A stretch of 64,000 nt of DNA from Zanthoxylum bungeanum (taxonomy: Eukaryota; Streptophyta; Magnoliopsida; Sapindales; Rutaceae): the NCBI GenBank assembly GCA_019454045.1, contig SKCR01051198.1:1-64000 (forward strand), read 5' to 3'. The notes under the pieces are model-generated. The model made no database searches, was not told the origin of the DNA, and worked only from the letters and a program-made list of their open reading frames with translations. The translations under genes and the position numbers were made by a program. Below are positions 22,337 to 33,406 of the stretch, piece by piece; position 1 is the stretch's first letter; each line of letters starts with the position of its first letter.

Positions 22337-23256
22337 CGGAGACATTAGAACTCATACACTCTGATGTATGCAGACCGATGTCAGTCACCGCTAGAGGTGG
22401 ATTCTCCTACTTCATTACATTTATCGATGATCACTCGCGATATGGGTATGTATACCTTAAGCGGTACAAATTTGAAGCCTTTGAGAAATTCAAAGACTTC
22501 AAAGCTGAAGTAGTAAACCAGCTTAATAAAAGTATTAAGTCACTAAGGTCTAACTGATGTGGTGAATACTTAAGCAACGAATTTCAAGATTACTTGAGAG
22601 AAAATGGCATTGTTTCCCAGTGGACTCCTCCGGGAACTCCACAGTATAATGGGGTCTCCGAAAGGAGAAATTAGACATTATTAGATATGGTTCGATCAAT
22701 GATGCTAGACGTGGATCTACCTCTTTCATTTTGGGGTCTTGCTTTAGAAACTACAACACTACTACTAAACCAAGTTCCTTCCAAGATTGTTAGTCAAACA
22801 CCATATGAGTTATGGTATGGGAAAAGTCCCAGTCTTAGTTATCTAAGAGTTTGGGGGATGTGACGCATATGTTAAGCTCACACAAACTAACAAATTGGAT
22901 GATAGGGCAATTAAATGTAAGTTTGTAGGATATGTCTTGAACTCAAGAGCATACTGTTCTACGTCCCAAATGAACAAAGAACATTTGTCTCACGAAATGC
23001 TAAATTTCTAGAGAATGAATTCCTTGTCAAGAAATATAATGGGAGTAGACTTGACCTCGATGAGATACGAGAAGAACAAACTAACATAGAACTAAACCCC
23101 AGGCCCCTCAAAAGGGAAGCGACGGAACAACCACAAGGTTATGAACTTAGAAGGTCTGGTAGGGAAAGATATGAGCCTGAAAGATATGGTTTCCATATTG
23201 ATGAGGAACATGACCAGGTCATTGATAATGATGATCCCACCAGTTATGACGAAGCA
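22337..23256 (+). pseudogene. copia integrase core and linker, element C
   Basis: Reads HSDVCRPMS (first catalytic Asp), YFITFIDDHSRYGYVYL, then a damaged second motif: the Asp of the RSD-x-GGEY box is Asn and the next codon is TGA. WTPPGTPQYNGVSERRN keeps the catalytic Glu, followed by a TAG, then SFWGLAL and PYELWYGKSP. A one-base frame change occurs near 22855, next to VWG. The linker after it has RRSGRERYEPERYGF-like text. No part of it forms a long open frame. Confidence 0.85.
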
Positions 23257-24066
23257 ATGCGTGACATTGATTCAGTCAAGTGGCTTGAGGCAATGAAATC
23301 CGAAATAGACTCTATGTATCAGAATCAAGTCTGGGACTTAGTGGATGCACCTGAAGGGATAAAACCCATAGGCTGCAAGTGGATTTACAAGCGTAAAACT
23401 GATGCAGAAGGAAACATCCAAACCTATAAGGCTAGGTTGGTGGCGAAAGGTTATAGACAAATCCAATGAATTGACTATGACGAAACCTTCTCGCATGTTG
23501 CAATGATAAAGTCCATTCGAATTTTACTGGCACTAGCCGCACACTTTGATTATGAGATTTGGTAGATGGATGTCAAAATAGCTTTCCTTAATGGGAACCT
23601 CGTAGTGGAAGTCTATATGACACAACCTGAGGGGTTTGCATTTAAGGATGATCATAATAAATTATGCAAGCTTAAACGATCCATTTATGGACTCATGCAA
23701 GCCTCCAGAAGTTGGAATATACGATTTGATGAGACAATCAAAGAATTTGACTTCATCAAAAATGTAGATGAGCCTTGTGTTTACAGGAAAAGTAGTGGGT
23801 GTGCTGTTGTATTTCTTGTATTATATGTCGATGACATATTAATCATCGGGAATGATATTCCCATGATGCAAGCCACCAAGCAATGGTTATCTCAGAATTT
23901 CTCCATGAAAGATTTGAGAGAAACAACCTACATCCTCGGCCTTAAGATCTACCGTAATAGATCTAAGAGGTTGTTAGGACTTTCTCAATCTACATACATA
24001 GATAAAGTTTTGAAAAGATTCAAAATGGAAGATTGCAAAAGAGGTAATTTACCTACTTTTTATTGA
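23257..24066 (+). pseudogene. copia reverse transcriptase, element C
   Basis: Starts with the RT entry SVKWLEAMKSEIDSMYQNQVW, then GCKWIYKRKTDAEG and [16 protein letters not shown] follows at 23467 and a TAG at 23563-23565 in place of the Trp of the WQMDVK motif. MDVKIAFLNG keeps the catalytic Asp. SIYGLMQASRSW and YVDDILIIGND (active-site pair) follow, then FSMKDLRETTYILG. The frame closes at 24066. The stops are CGA-to-TGA and TGG-to-TAG type changes. Confidence 0.9.
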
Positions 24067-24117
24067 ATCAAATTATCTAAGGAGCAATGTCCACATACTC
24101 ATTCAGATAGAGAGCGT

Positions 24118-24813
24118 ATGAGTAGGATCCCTTATGCTTCAGTAATAGGATCGATCATGTACGACATGCTATGTACAAGACCTAATGTCTCTTATGCTCT
24201 TAGCATAACGAGCAGGTATCAGGAAAATCCTTGTGAGCAACACTGGGCAGCTGTCAAAACAATCCTCAAGTATCTGAGAAGAACTAAGGATGTGTTTTTG
24301 ACATACGGAGATTGTTCTGAAATAAAAGTCATTGGTTACCGTGATGCGAGCTTTCAGACCAATAAGGATGACAGTAGATCGCAAACAGGATATCTATATA
24401 CTTTGAATGGCGGTGCTGTCAGTTGGAAAAGCTCAAAGCAGTCAACTACAACGGACTCCACCACTGAAGCTGAGTATATTGCAGCATCTGAGGCAACTAA
24501 AGAAGCAGTTTGGATAAAGAAGTTCATCACGGAGCTGGAAATGCTTCCCGCGATAAAGAATGGCGTCATGATGTACTGTGACAACACGAGCGCCATTGCT
24601 CAATCAAAGGAACCAAGGTCCCACCAGAAATCCAAGCATGTACTCAGGCGATTTCATCTCATCAGGAAGATTGTTGAGAGAAAAGAAGTTATTATAGAGA
24701 AAATACCCACAGAAGATAATCTTGCAGATTCTCTGACTAAAGGGCTGACTCAACAAAAGCATGATAGGCACACTAAAGAGTATGGTGTCCAGATTCATAC
24801 TAGTTGGCTATAG
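24118..24813 (+). pseudogene. copia RNase H and polyprotein C-terminus, element C
   Basis: 231 open codons ending in the natural stop at 24813. It begins with SRIPYASVIGSIMYDMLCTRP (end of RT), then the RNase H acids: Asp in YRDASF, Glu in TTEAEY, Asp in CDNTSA and Asp in EDNLADSLTKGL. All four are present, so this domain is probably structurally sound. The stop is 14 bases before the 3' LTR. A purine-rich GTGGGAGATT lies between them. Confidence 0.9.
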
Positions 24814-24815
24814 TG

Positions 24816-24827
24816 CAAGTGGGAGAT
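24816..24827 (+). other. Polypurine tract, element C
   Basis: AAGTGGGAGAT immediately before the LTR start TGTAAGGG. It is the plus-strand primer in the usual copia position after RNase H. Confidence 0.8.
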
Positions 24828-25557
24828 TGTAAGGGATATGCCATATACCCAACTTATGGATGGGCTATATGTACATGTATTTGTAATATTTTTCATTAAT
24901 TAATAAAATGGAAATCTTTATTATATGAATCATCAAACACTATAATAAAGCCCTTAGAGTAATAAGATGATGGCCTCCACGCCTTATGAGAATCATTACT
25001 CTCAAACGTACCTAGTCATAGTTTTGTGAATAATCTGGGCGTTTACAAAGCGGAGAGACTAGCATGATGATATGATCCGCCCTTAAGTGGGGTAGCCGAT
25101 CTCATAGGCTACTATCGGAGATCCATCCGCTTGGTGTATCACATGGATGCATGAGTTGCTCGTGTCCATCGAACTGACCGCCGAAAGTTTTCATATGGAA
25201 TGTTTATCCCATGTGTCTGTGAGAACTTTCATGTATCGATTGTATGACTAGTGCTTAGACTTGAGGTCTTTACAATCTTATGTATGGATCAAATAACTTT
25301 GATATTCTCCTTCCCCGGTTCAAAAGATCCGATCATAAGGATATGATTGGGTCATTTGTTGAAACACATGAAGTTTGTAAAGATACAACAGAGAATCGCC
25401 ACTCTCTCGGATAATATATTTTTTTTATTTATGCTTAGAATATATAGTAACATGCATAGGCTTGTAGAATAATCAAAGCAAATGGGTCTTGGACAAAGGG
25501 ATAGCGGCATCATAGTTTCTTAATTTTCCTCTGCATACTCGCGGCCGCTTCCCAACA
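24828..25557 (+). repeat. 3' LTR of element C, internally deleted
   Basis: 730 bp from TGTAAGGGAT to TTCCCAACA. Compared with the 5' LTR it lacks the part equivalent to about 16178-17392, including the TATA box. The join lies in a T-run (about 25418-25427). The two ends are otherwise easily aligned to the 5' LTR. Confidence 0.88.
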
Positions 25558-26221
25558 CTAAATGTTTTCTTTTTTGGTGTAGGTATATAGTGTATCTACC
25601 CTTTTTCTGTCAGATGCTCTTTTAGGTAGTATGAGTATAAGACATCTTTCACTTCGAAGAGCACTCATAATTCAATGCCATACACTCAATCGACAATAGA
25701 ATCCTCCAACTATTTGGCATCAATTGAGAAGGAGTGATCTGAAAATGATCTAAAACTTCCCAGACTAATCTCGATATGGGAAATCTAAACCCATCTGCAA
25801 ATGGTCGTTCATAGAACCCAATCTACTCTGGGACTTTGTAATCTATTATTTCACTCGGCAAAGGTAATCTTAGTTCTAATGAATTTGGAAACCTAAACTT
25901 GCACCTGATTTCCCTCAGTGATTTCTCTATCACTCGACTGGTAGGGTTTTTGGTTAACATATTTGTTGGTTCACTAGTGCTGGGAATGCCACTCGACTCT
26001 CCAATTGCTGGTAAAGTCCTAAGTGGTATAGCCTCAGTAGGAACCTCTTGAGATAACCCTGCTACCGTTATTAGTCCAGCCTCAATAAGGTCTACATATG
26101 ACCAATCCCCATATGTTTCTGCCTCACTCGACCCACTAGAGGATGGTTCAACAAATCTATCAATTTCGGCACCTAAACTACCTAAGGATTCTTCACTCGA
26201 CATTTTCCAAACGACAAACAA
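25558..26221 (-). pseudogene. Tat-like gypsy ORF with Transposase_28-like domain (truncated)
   Basis: Minus-strand ORF with a likely start at MSSEESLGS (26203). The N-terminal ~90 residues are Ser/Glu/Pro-rich and look disordered. Then comes FRFPNSLELRLPLPSE and, after one in-frame stop (about 25820), GFYERPFADGFRFPISRLV, FQITPSQLMPNSWR and, after a frameshift, a stretch with YSYYLKEH. This order (FYE..F..GFRFP, ..ITPSQL.PNSW) is what I know from the 'putative gypsy type transposase' family (PF04195). That family is carried as an extra ORF by Tat/Ogre-type elements. Element C interrupts it at 25557. The function of this ORF family is unknown to me. Confidence 0.7.
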
Positions 26222-26640
26222 ATGAACATAAAATTTCTCGAAAATCTATTCCCTAAAGATCAAACTCTACTCCAATCCTCAAACATAATTTCAATGATAA
26301 TTCTACGATTCTCAAGATCAAATAGCCTATATTGACTAAGAACAGCTTGAATCTACACTATGAATATTCAAATATATAGAAGAACACGAGATTGGTTTTT
26401 GAAGAATACCTTGAAAAGCTTGAGGCTTCTCCTAACTTGATGATTGAAGTGAGATTTTGAGAATGAGGCAAATGAGCACTCAAATCTCTCTTTTATACCA
26501 ATCTTTCTAGGCGCCTCGAATTCCCGCCAAAAACACCTCATAACTTACGCTAGGGTTTCATTAACTGACTGGAGAAAAACCTAGAAGCAATCATGGCCCA
26601 TCATGCAATTGGGAAATCTATCAATATCGTCGACTGAAAG
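26222..26640 (-). mobile_element. Tat-like element, region upstream of the ORF
   Basis: About 420 bases between the ORF start and the first tandem array, with no repeats and no clear gene. It is presumably leader of the same minus-strand element. Confidence 0.5.
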
Positions 26641-26689
26641 AAACTATGATTAATGATTCCTTACATTAAAACTCAACACAACATCTTGT

Positions 26690-27425
26690 GAAGGCTTTGT
26701 ATGAGGGACAGTGCCATTCGACTTGACATTATATGAAGGCTTCGTATCAGGGGTGATGCAATTCAACACTACCTCATGGGAAGATATATTACAAGGTATG
26801 ATTCCATTAGACACAACATTGTATGAAGTCTTAGTAGGATAAAAAGGTTCTCGAGGCACGACAGCATGCCAAGACTTGGGGGAAGATTTATTTACAAGAG
26901 ATGATACCACTCGACATGACATCATATAAAGTCTCGGAACAAGAGTTGGCGTTACCCGACTCGACCTCAAGAGGAGATTTATTTACAAGAGTTGGTGTCA
27001 CTCGACACGACATCATACAAAGTCCTAGCACAAGAGATGCCATTCGATTCAACTTCAAAGGAAGACTTATCACAATGGCTGATACCACTCGACACGACAT
27101 CATTTGAATGCTTGGCACAAGATTTGGTGTCACTTGACTAAACCTCAATGGAAGATTTAATTACAAGAGAAAGGTGTCACTCGACACGACATCATACAAA
27201 ATCTCAGAACATGAGTTGGCGTCACTCGACTCGACTTCAAGGGGAGATTTATTTACGAGAGTTGGTGTCACTCGACACGACATCATACATAGTCCTAGCA
27301 CAAGAGATATCATTCGATTCAACTTCAAAGTAAGACTTATCATAATAGCTGATGACATTCGACACGACATCATATGGAGGCTTAGCAAAATAGGAGAATT
27401 CATATGACACGACATTAAGTGAAAC
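26690..27425 (-). repeat. Tandem array 1: ~89-bp units with 44-45-bp halves
   Basis: CACTCGACACGACATCATA-type blocks recur at about 26911, 27000, 27090, 27179, 27269 and 27357, about 89 bases apart. Between them lie related half-units (CGACTCGACTTCAAGG..TTTATTTAC). Older, less regular half-units extend left to about 26690. It is non-coding. Short open frames here are repeat read-through. Confidence 0.85.
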
Positions 27426-27429
27426 ATGG

Positions 27430-28360
27430 GCTACTATCAGTCCAGACGATAATGTCGTATGGATAAAATCATGAACCTTCATCTGGTTCAGTCGACAGGG
27501 GACATCCCCCATAAGGCTCATGTAGAGTAAAGTGAAGACCTGGACTACTCTCAGTCCAGATGACAATGTCGTGTGAATTAAATCCTGAACATTCATCTAG
27601 TTCAGTTGACACGGGACATCCCCCATAAGGCTCATGTCGAGTCAAGTGAAGACCTGGACTACTCTCAGTCTAGACGACAATGTCGTGTGAATTAAATCCT
27701 GAACCTTCATTTGGTTCAGTTGACAGGGGACATCCCTTAATGAAATCATGTCAAGCCAAGTGAAGACTTGGACTACTCTCAGTCCAGACGACAATGTCGT
27801 ATGAATTAAATCCCAAACCTTCGTCCGGTTCAGTTGACAGAGGAAATCCCCCATAATGCTCATGTCGAGTCAATTGAAGACCTGGACTGCTCTCAGTCCA
27901 TACGATAATGTCGTGTGAATTGAATCCTAAACCTTCATCTAGTTCAGTCGATCGGGGACAGCCCCCAGACTCATGTCAAGTCAATGAAGACCTGGACTAC
28001 TCTCAGTCCAGAAGACAATGTCGTATAAATAAAATCTTGAACCTTCATCTTGTTTAGTCGACGGGGGACATCCTCCAATGGACTCATGTCGAGTCAAGTA
28101 AAGACCTGGACTACTCTCAGTCCAAATGATAATTTCGTGTGAATTAAATCATGAACCTTCATCTGGTTCAGTTGACAGGAACATCCCCTAATGAAATCAT
28201 GTCAATTCAAGTGAAGACCTGGACTACTCTCAATATAAACGACAATGTCGTATGAATTAAATCCTGAACCTTCATCTGGTTCAGTCGACCAGGGACGTCC
28301 CCCAGACTCATGTCGAGTCAAATAAAGACCTGGACTACTCAATCCAGACGAAGATGTCAT
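27430..28360 (-). repeat. Tandem array 2: nine ~113-bp units
   Basis: The block GACTACTCTCAGTCCAGACG followed by ACAATGTCGT recurs at about 27432, 27541, 27657, 27771, 27887, 27994, 28108, 28219 and 28329. Each is followed by a GAACCTTCATCTGGTTCAG motif and a GGGGACATCCCCC hairpin-like motif. Unit length is 109-116 bases. It lies in the leader side of the Tat-like element; tandem repeats in leaders are common in that group. Confidence 0.87.
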
Positions 28361-28374
28361 ATGAATTACTTTAT

Positions 28375-29096
28375 TATTATTATTTTATTTATTTGTTATT
28401 TGTTTTCCAATATGGCCCAAAATATTATTAGGGTTTTATAATCTCATTAAACCAATAAATTAAGATCCAATGGCTAAGATTAAATTAGCATTTATCCCAC
28501 ATCGGATTCTTAATTAACTTTGTTGTCTTTGGAGCACCTATATAAACCCAAAAATTTCTTTACAAATTTTTACACCAAAACCTTTCATATCTTGGGTTTA
28601 TATAAGTGAGCGACTGTAAAGTTTAAGGAGTAAGCCACTGAATTTGAGGATCCTTAAGTCTAATTGACTAGAGGAACCTCAAGTTAAAATTTTTGAGGTA
28701 TTTGCCTAGGCTAGCACCAAGGGAAAAATACCCGTGCACTCAAGGTGTAGTCTTGCCGTTGAGTTTTGGCTTTGGAGGCCACACACTTGGGTGGCTCTTT
28801 GGAACGTGGAAGAGCTTGCTGAGTTCAAGAAAAGCTTGTAGATTGGAGGGTGGACTGGAGGAGTCTTCGGTTCAAGTAAGTCTTTTTCTTTCTTTCTTTT
28901 AATTAGAGTTCTTATGATAGTTAACATGTTTAGGTTTATGTTCTTTGCATGTTTTATGAGATTTTTATCCTTATAATATATAGTAACATGCATAGGTTTG
29001 TAGAATAATCAAAACAAATGGGTCTTGGGTAAAAGGGATAGCGTCATCATAAATTTTCTTTAATTTTCCGCTGCGCACTCGCGGCCGCTTCCTAAC
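28375..29096 (+). repeat. Truncated LTR of the C family
   Basis: 722 bp matching the C 5' LTR from about 16790 to its end, including TATATAAA (28539-28546), GTAAGT, the T/C-run and the ending CGCGGCCGCTTCCTAACA. About 1 kb of the LTR start is missing. The left edge is a TTATTATTA microsatellite joined to tandem array 2. The right end is intact. Confidence 0.85.
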
Positions 29097-29426
29097 ATAG
29101 AATGAGGTTTATATTTGGCCAAAAGAGGTTGATGAAGGTGCAGGGCCCTAGAAAGGCTTAAGTCAGACAGAGGGACCTCGACCCCATTATACGGAGGAGT
29201 TATCCTGATAGTAGAGCCTACTGATGATGATGCATGTAGAGACACTGATGGAACTCACTTGGATGATTAGGCCAAGGAAACCCCTCGCAACGGATAGAAC
29301 CCCAAGCACCGCGAATTTGATTTTGTAGGAAAAAAAATCCTTCTAAGACCATAAAGAAGACCAACAAATAACTTGTCTTTGAGAACCCTTAAGATGATTC
29401 ATTGTAGTGTTCTGCTAGCACATAGA
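29097..29426. other. Unassigned 330-bp segment
   Basis: It lies between the C-family LTR fragment and the LTR of element D. Minus-strand pieces could be decayed Tat-like ORF (a short frame with Ser/Leu-rich text at 29060-29245), but stops interrupt every frame and I see no firm motif. It may be the target into which both neighbours inserted. Confidence 0.35.
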
Positions 29427-31829
29427 TGTTGGGGTTTTAGGGGCAACGACCGGGTAACGCAGCGGAAAGCGGGAAATCAAAATTTTCTGATTTCAAATTT
29501 TTTTCTTGGGTAATTAAAATAAACTTATTTATTTTAATTGCTTAATACTTAAAATCTGATAATTTTTACCCAAGAAATCAAATTTCTTATTAATTACCGA
29601 ATGGACCCCTATACTTTGTATTTTGTTCATTTTGGTCTTCAAATTGTCAAATACAGATTTAAGTGATTCCAAATCAAACCCAAAATGATTTATACTTGTC
29701 TAATATATCAAAATACAAATTGCAACCCAAAATCCAATTTTTTGTCAAATTGCCGAAAAGTCCAGTAATTTTCCAGGGGATTTGCATTTTAGTCAAATCT
29801 TGTTCAAAACAAGTCAAGATTAAATTCAATCAATCCCAAATTTAATATACATCATATATACATCGTAATACATCACATATATGAAAATCCCCAAATTTGG
29901 AAAGGGTTAAGAACCCTAATTTTACAATTTCTTCAAATTGAAAAATTACACCAAATTAATGAAATTCAATTCTTTAAATCAATCTTCACAACACCAATCA
30001 AGTCTCACCACTTGAAATAACACAAGAACAATTCTAGGTCATAAATGTGTGGTCTTAAAACTCTAGAATGATAACTTGATTACTAATTAATCATAATAAG
30101 CTTAAGAACTCATTTCAAGCCTATTTATTAATCATACATGCAAACACCTTTAAAACAAGTTCCCAACCATTTAATTACAAACTAAAAGAGTAGAGACATC
30201 ATTATAGCAACACAAGTTTAAGCCAAGAATAATAGAAATAATTTCTAAGTTGAAGTATGTTGAGAAATACTTACAAATTTCGAAAAATGCTTAAGTTTTC
30301 TTTTCTCCTTCAACTTTGCTCTCAACTCTCTTTTGTAATTCTTTTGATAACTTGATTTATGAAAAAATAAAAATAAACAAGGCTTTTATATTTTTTTCTT
30401 GTGATTGCCGTGAATCACCAAGTAAATAATAAAATAATTTTTTCAATTTTTATTTCAATATCATTAAAGCCAAGTTACTTGTTCCAATTGATCACTATAA
30501 CCATTAAAGTAATTCAACAAGTGAACCAACCAAAACATGTCATTTCCTAATCATAATAATGACAAATGATATTTATTATTTTAATTAATTTAATTATTTA
30601 ACAATTAAATAATTAAATAATTAAATAATTAAATACAAATATCTTAAATATATGTATTAAATTTAAATTAAATATCTCAAATACACATATTAATGATATA
30701 TGTCAAATATCATAATTTGACAATTAATTAATGTGTATTTAATAATATAAAATACTAAATACAAATACATAATAATTAGAAAATGACCATTAGGTCCTTT
30801 TGCATGTATTTTTCGTTTAATCGTTAAACGACTTATAAATAATCAGTATTATTCATAAAAGTTGTTTTAGTGCTCTAAGAGTATATTTCATTAGTGAGAC
30901 TCTTTAGTTTCAGGCATATCCGTCACGAAATCCAATTTTGTGTCCATAATCTACCCACCCGTAAATTATGATGAGCACAGATAAAATATGTGAACCATAC
31001 AGATCGAAGTCATTGCATACGTATAATCCCTCCGTCACAGGTATCCGGATTATTCCAAAGATATACATATAAACGTCAAATTTCTATAGATATAATCACG
31101 TCGATGTTTCTATTAGCAATCTCTTAATAACACTTAGAACTAATTTCTACAGTGTACTACAGGCCCATGAATTTAACAGATTGCTAATTCCATATTGAAT
31201 ACCTATGCTCTGTACACAGAACTGACAGATCATTTTTTGATACACACAGGATATCATGAGCATCAGTCTACACCCAACGAACATGAGGAGGTTTGATCTA
31301 AATAGATCGGTGACGTGACTGCCATCTAAGTGTGGAGGATAACTCATATATCCACAGTGGTATCTCAAGTCATAGAATCACTATGCTCACTCAACCCGAG
31401 AAGATTCTTATTGACATTGGTGTACCATCCATTAAGAATCTTCGGTTTGTCGTTCAATATTTATCCTTTATAAACACCTGCACGTCTATATGAGTCTCCA
31501 TGACTCGTGGTTAATTGATAAACCATTGGAATCCAAGATTCCAATATACGATATGTACTAGTCTCAACGGGTTTACTTTACTGACTAAGTAGTGTAAACC
31601 TTGACGAAGAACTGTCTAAGAATGACAACGTTATGATACAACTCAATGTCAGTTGCGACACTTTTACAACTGTATCATAACTAATCATTCTAAGGTCTGT
31701 TACGTCTTTAACATATAAAAAGAGATGTTATATAATAGAAACTATTTATTTTATTCATAATAAAATGTTACATAAGTACTTGCAGGGATATGCAAAATAA
31801 AATTGGCGCTCTAAGCACCAAGCCTAACA
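29427..31829 (-). repeat. 3' LTR of element D
   Basis: 2403 bp. On minus it starts TGTTAGGCTTGG (at 31829) and ends AAAACCCCAACA (at 29427). A TATA box (TATAAAAG on minus) is at 30383-30390. An AT-rich run of AATTAAATA repeats is at about 30590-30640. The first ~1.4 kb is U3. Confidence 0.87.
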
Positions 31830-31842
31830 AATTCTCCCATTT
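31830..31842 (-). other. Polypurine tract, element D
   Basis: Minus strand AAATGGGAGAATT directly before the 3' LTR. Confidence 0.78.
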
Positions 31843-31857
31843 GCTCTAGTGCCAATA

Positions 31858-32449
31858 CTAATTGTATCTAATACCCATCGACTCCACATGTTTATCAAAT
31901 AAATTCAGAGGAATGGCCTTGGTAAGCGGGTCTGCTACATTATCTTCTCTCGGTACCTTGCACACGATAATGTCCCCTCGCGACATAATCTCTCGAATGA
32001 TGTGGTACTTTCGTTCCACATGCTTTGACTTCTGATGCGCCCTTGGTTTTTGCTTGTGCAATGTCTCCAATATTATCACAGTATAATGGAATTGGATTCT
32101 CAATACTTGGGACTACTCCCAATTTTGTGATAAAGTTTCTAACCCATACAGCTTCCTTTGCAGCTTCAGAAGCTGCAATATATTCCGCCTCTGTGGTGGA
32201 ATCAACTGTTGACCCCTGTTTGGAACTGTTCCAATAAACTGCACCTTCGTTAAGGGTAAATATGAATCGTGATGTAGACTTTCTATCATTAGGATCCGAT
32301 TGGAAATCGGGATCTGTATACCCATTAACTTGTAGTTCGTTGATATGTTTAATGGCCATCCAATGGTCATTTCCTGGATTGGACTGGTACTTGCTGGTCA
32401 CACTGACTGCGAAGCTAATATCAGGCCTTGTACATAACATGGCATACAT
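31858..32449 (-). pseudogene. copia RNase H, element D
   Basis: End of the polyprotein. In one frame: YAMLCTRPDISFAVSVTSKYQ, the acid in YTDPDF, GAVYWNSSKQ, TTEAEYIAASEAAKEAVW and CDN. After a frameshift near 32050 the end reads HQKSKHVERKYHIIREI, EDNVADPLTKAIPLNLFDKH and stops at 31858, 16 bases before the polypurine tract. All four acidic positions can be found but are split between frames. There is a short deletion in the KYLKG segment relative to E (about 32340). Confidence 0.87.
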
Positions 32450-33406
32450 AAAGCATAAGACTGATTAGAAATTCTAATATTCTCATCTTCTATTTGAGGA
32501 CACATCTTATTCGAAAGATGTAAGTCATGTCTGAACGGTATGTTTGTTGTCTTATAGTTACGAAAATTATATCGTTCTAAGATCTTATCTATGTACGTTG
32601 ATTGAGATAACCCAATAAGCTTCATTTCTCTATCTCTATAATGTTTTATGCCTAAAACATAAGAAGCTTCACCCAGGTTCTTCATGGAGAAATTCTTACA
32701 GAGGTAAGCTTTGACGCCTTGCATCATCCCGATATCATTCCCAATGATAAGGATGTCGTCAACATAGATAATTAAAAATACCACCATACTCCCACCAGCC
32801 TTCTTATACACACAAGATTCTTCTGAATTCTTGAGAAGACCAGACAATTTTATTATCTCGTCGAATCGAAGATTCAAACTTCGTGAAGCCTTTTTAAGTC
32901 CATAAATGGACTTCTTAAGTTTGCTTCATGCCTGAGTTTTCTCTGGGTGCAAAACCCTCCGGCTGTTCCATATAGATTTCTTCATCAAGAAATCCATTTA
33001 GAAAATCCGTTTTGACATCCATTTGCCAAATCTCATAATCATGGTAAGCGTCAATAGATAACAAAATCCTTATAGACTTTAGCATCGCAACTGGTGAAAA
33101 AGTTTCATCTTAGTTGACACCAGGTCGCTGCGAGTAACCTTTAGCTACCTGTCGGGCCTTAAGGGTTTCAACCTTTCCATCGGACCCGTGCTTCCTTTTG
33201 TAAATCCATTTAAAACCGATATGAACAATTCCTTCAGGAAGCGGAACCAAGTTCAAAACTTGATTCTCATGCATTGAGTCTATCTCGGATTTCATGGTGT
33301 CTTGCCACTTCATGAAGTCGATGTCCAACATCGATTCTCTATAGGTAAAAGTGTCAGTCTCTTCCACTAAGAGAACATCAAAAATATTTTCTTGTATCAA
33401 ATACAA
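32450..33406 (-). pseudogene. copia reverse transcriptase, element D
   Basis: Pieces in order: DFMKWQDTMKSEIDSMHENQV, FKWIYKRKHGSDGKV, KARQVAKGYSQRPGVN, a stop at about 33107, then (other frame) [24 protein letters not shown] text and [20 protein letters not shown] keeps the catalytic Asp pair, followed by FSMKNLGEASYVLGIKHY and LIGLSQSTYIDKIL. The frame changes near 32900. It would be inactive because of the breaks, not through loss of the active site. Confidence 0.88.

Larger units (their letters stand above)
15750..25557 (+). mobile_element. Ty1/copia element C (nearly complete, nested)
   Basis: Plus-strand element: 5' LTR (split by a solo LTR), PBS, leader, gag, protease, integrase, RT, RNase H, polypurine tract and 3' LTR. 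It is inserted into a Tat-like gypsy ORF that resumes at 25558. It is the best preserved element here. Its coding part needs only one frame change (near 22855) but carries about eight in-frame stops. Its 3' LTR has a ~1.2-kb internal deletion. Confidence 0.9.

Noticed and set aside
28693..28902. 69-codon plus frame (similar one at 17144-17332)
   Set aside because: Both lie at the same place in C-family LTRs, include a T/C run and look like untranslated U5 sequence.
30590..30640. AATTAAATA run considered as a replication origin-like AT element
   Set aside because: A similar run is in the E LTR, so it belongs to the LTR family. Nothing else supports an origin.
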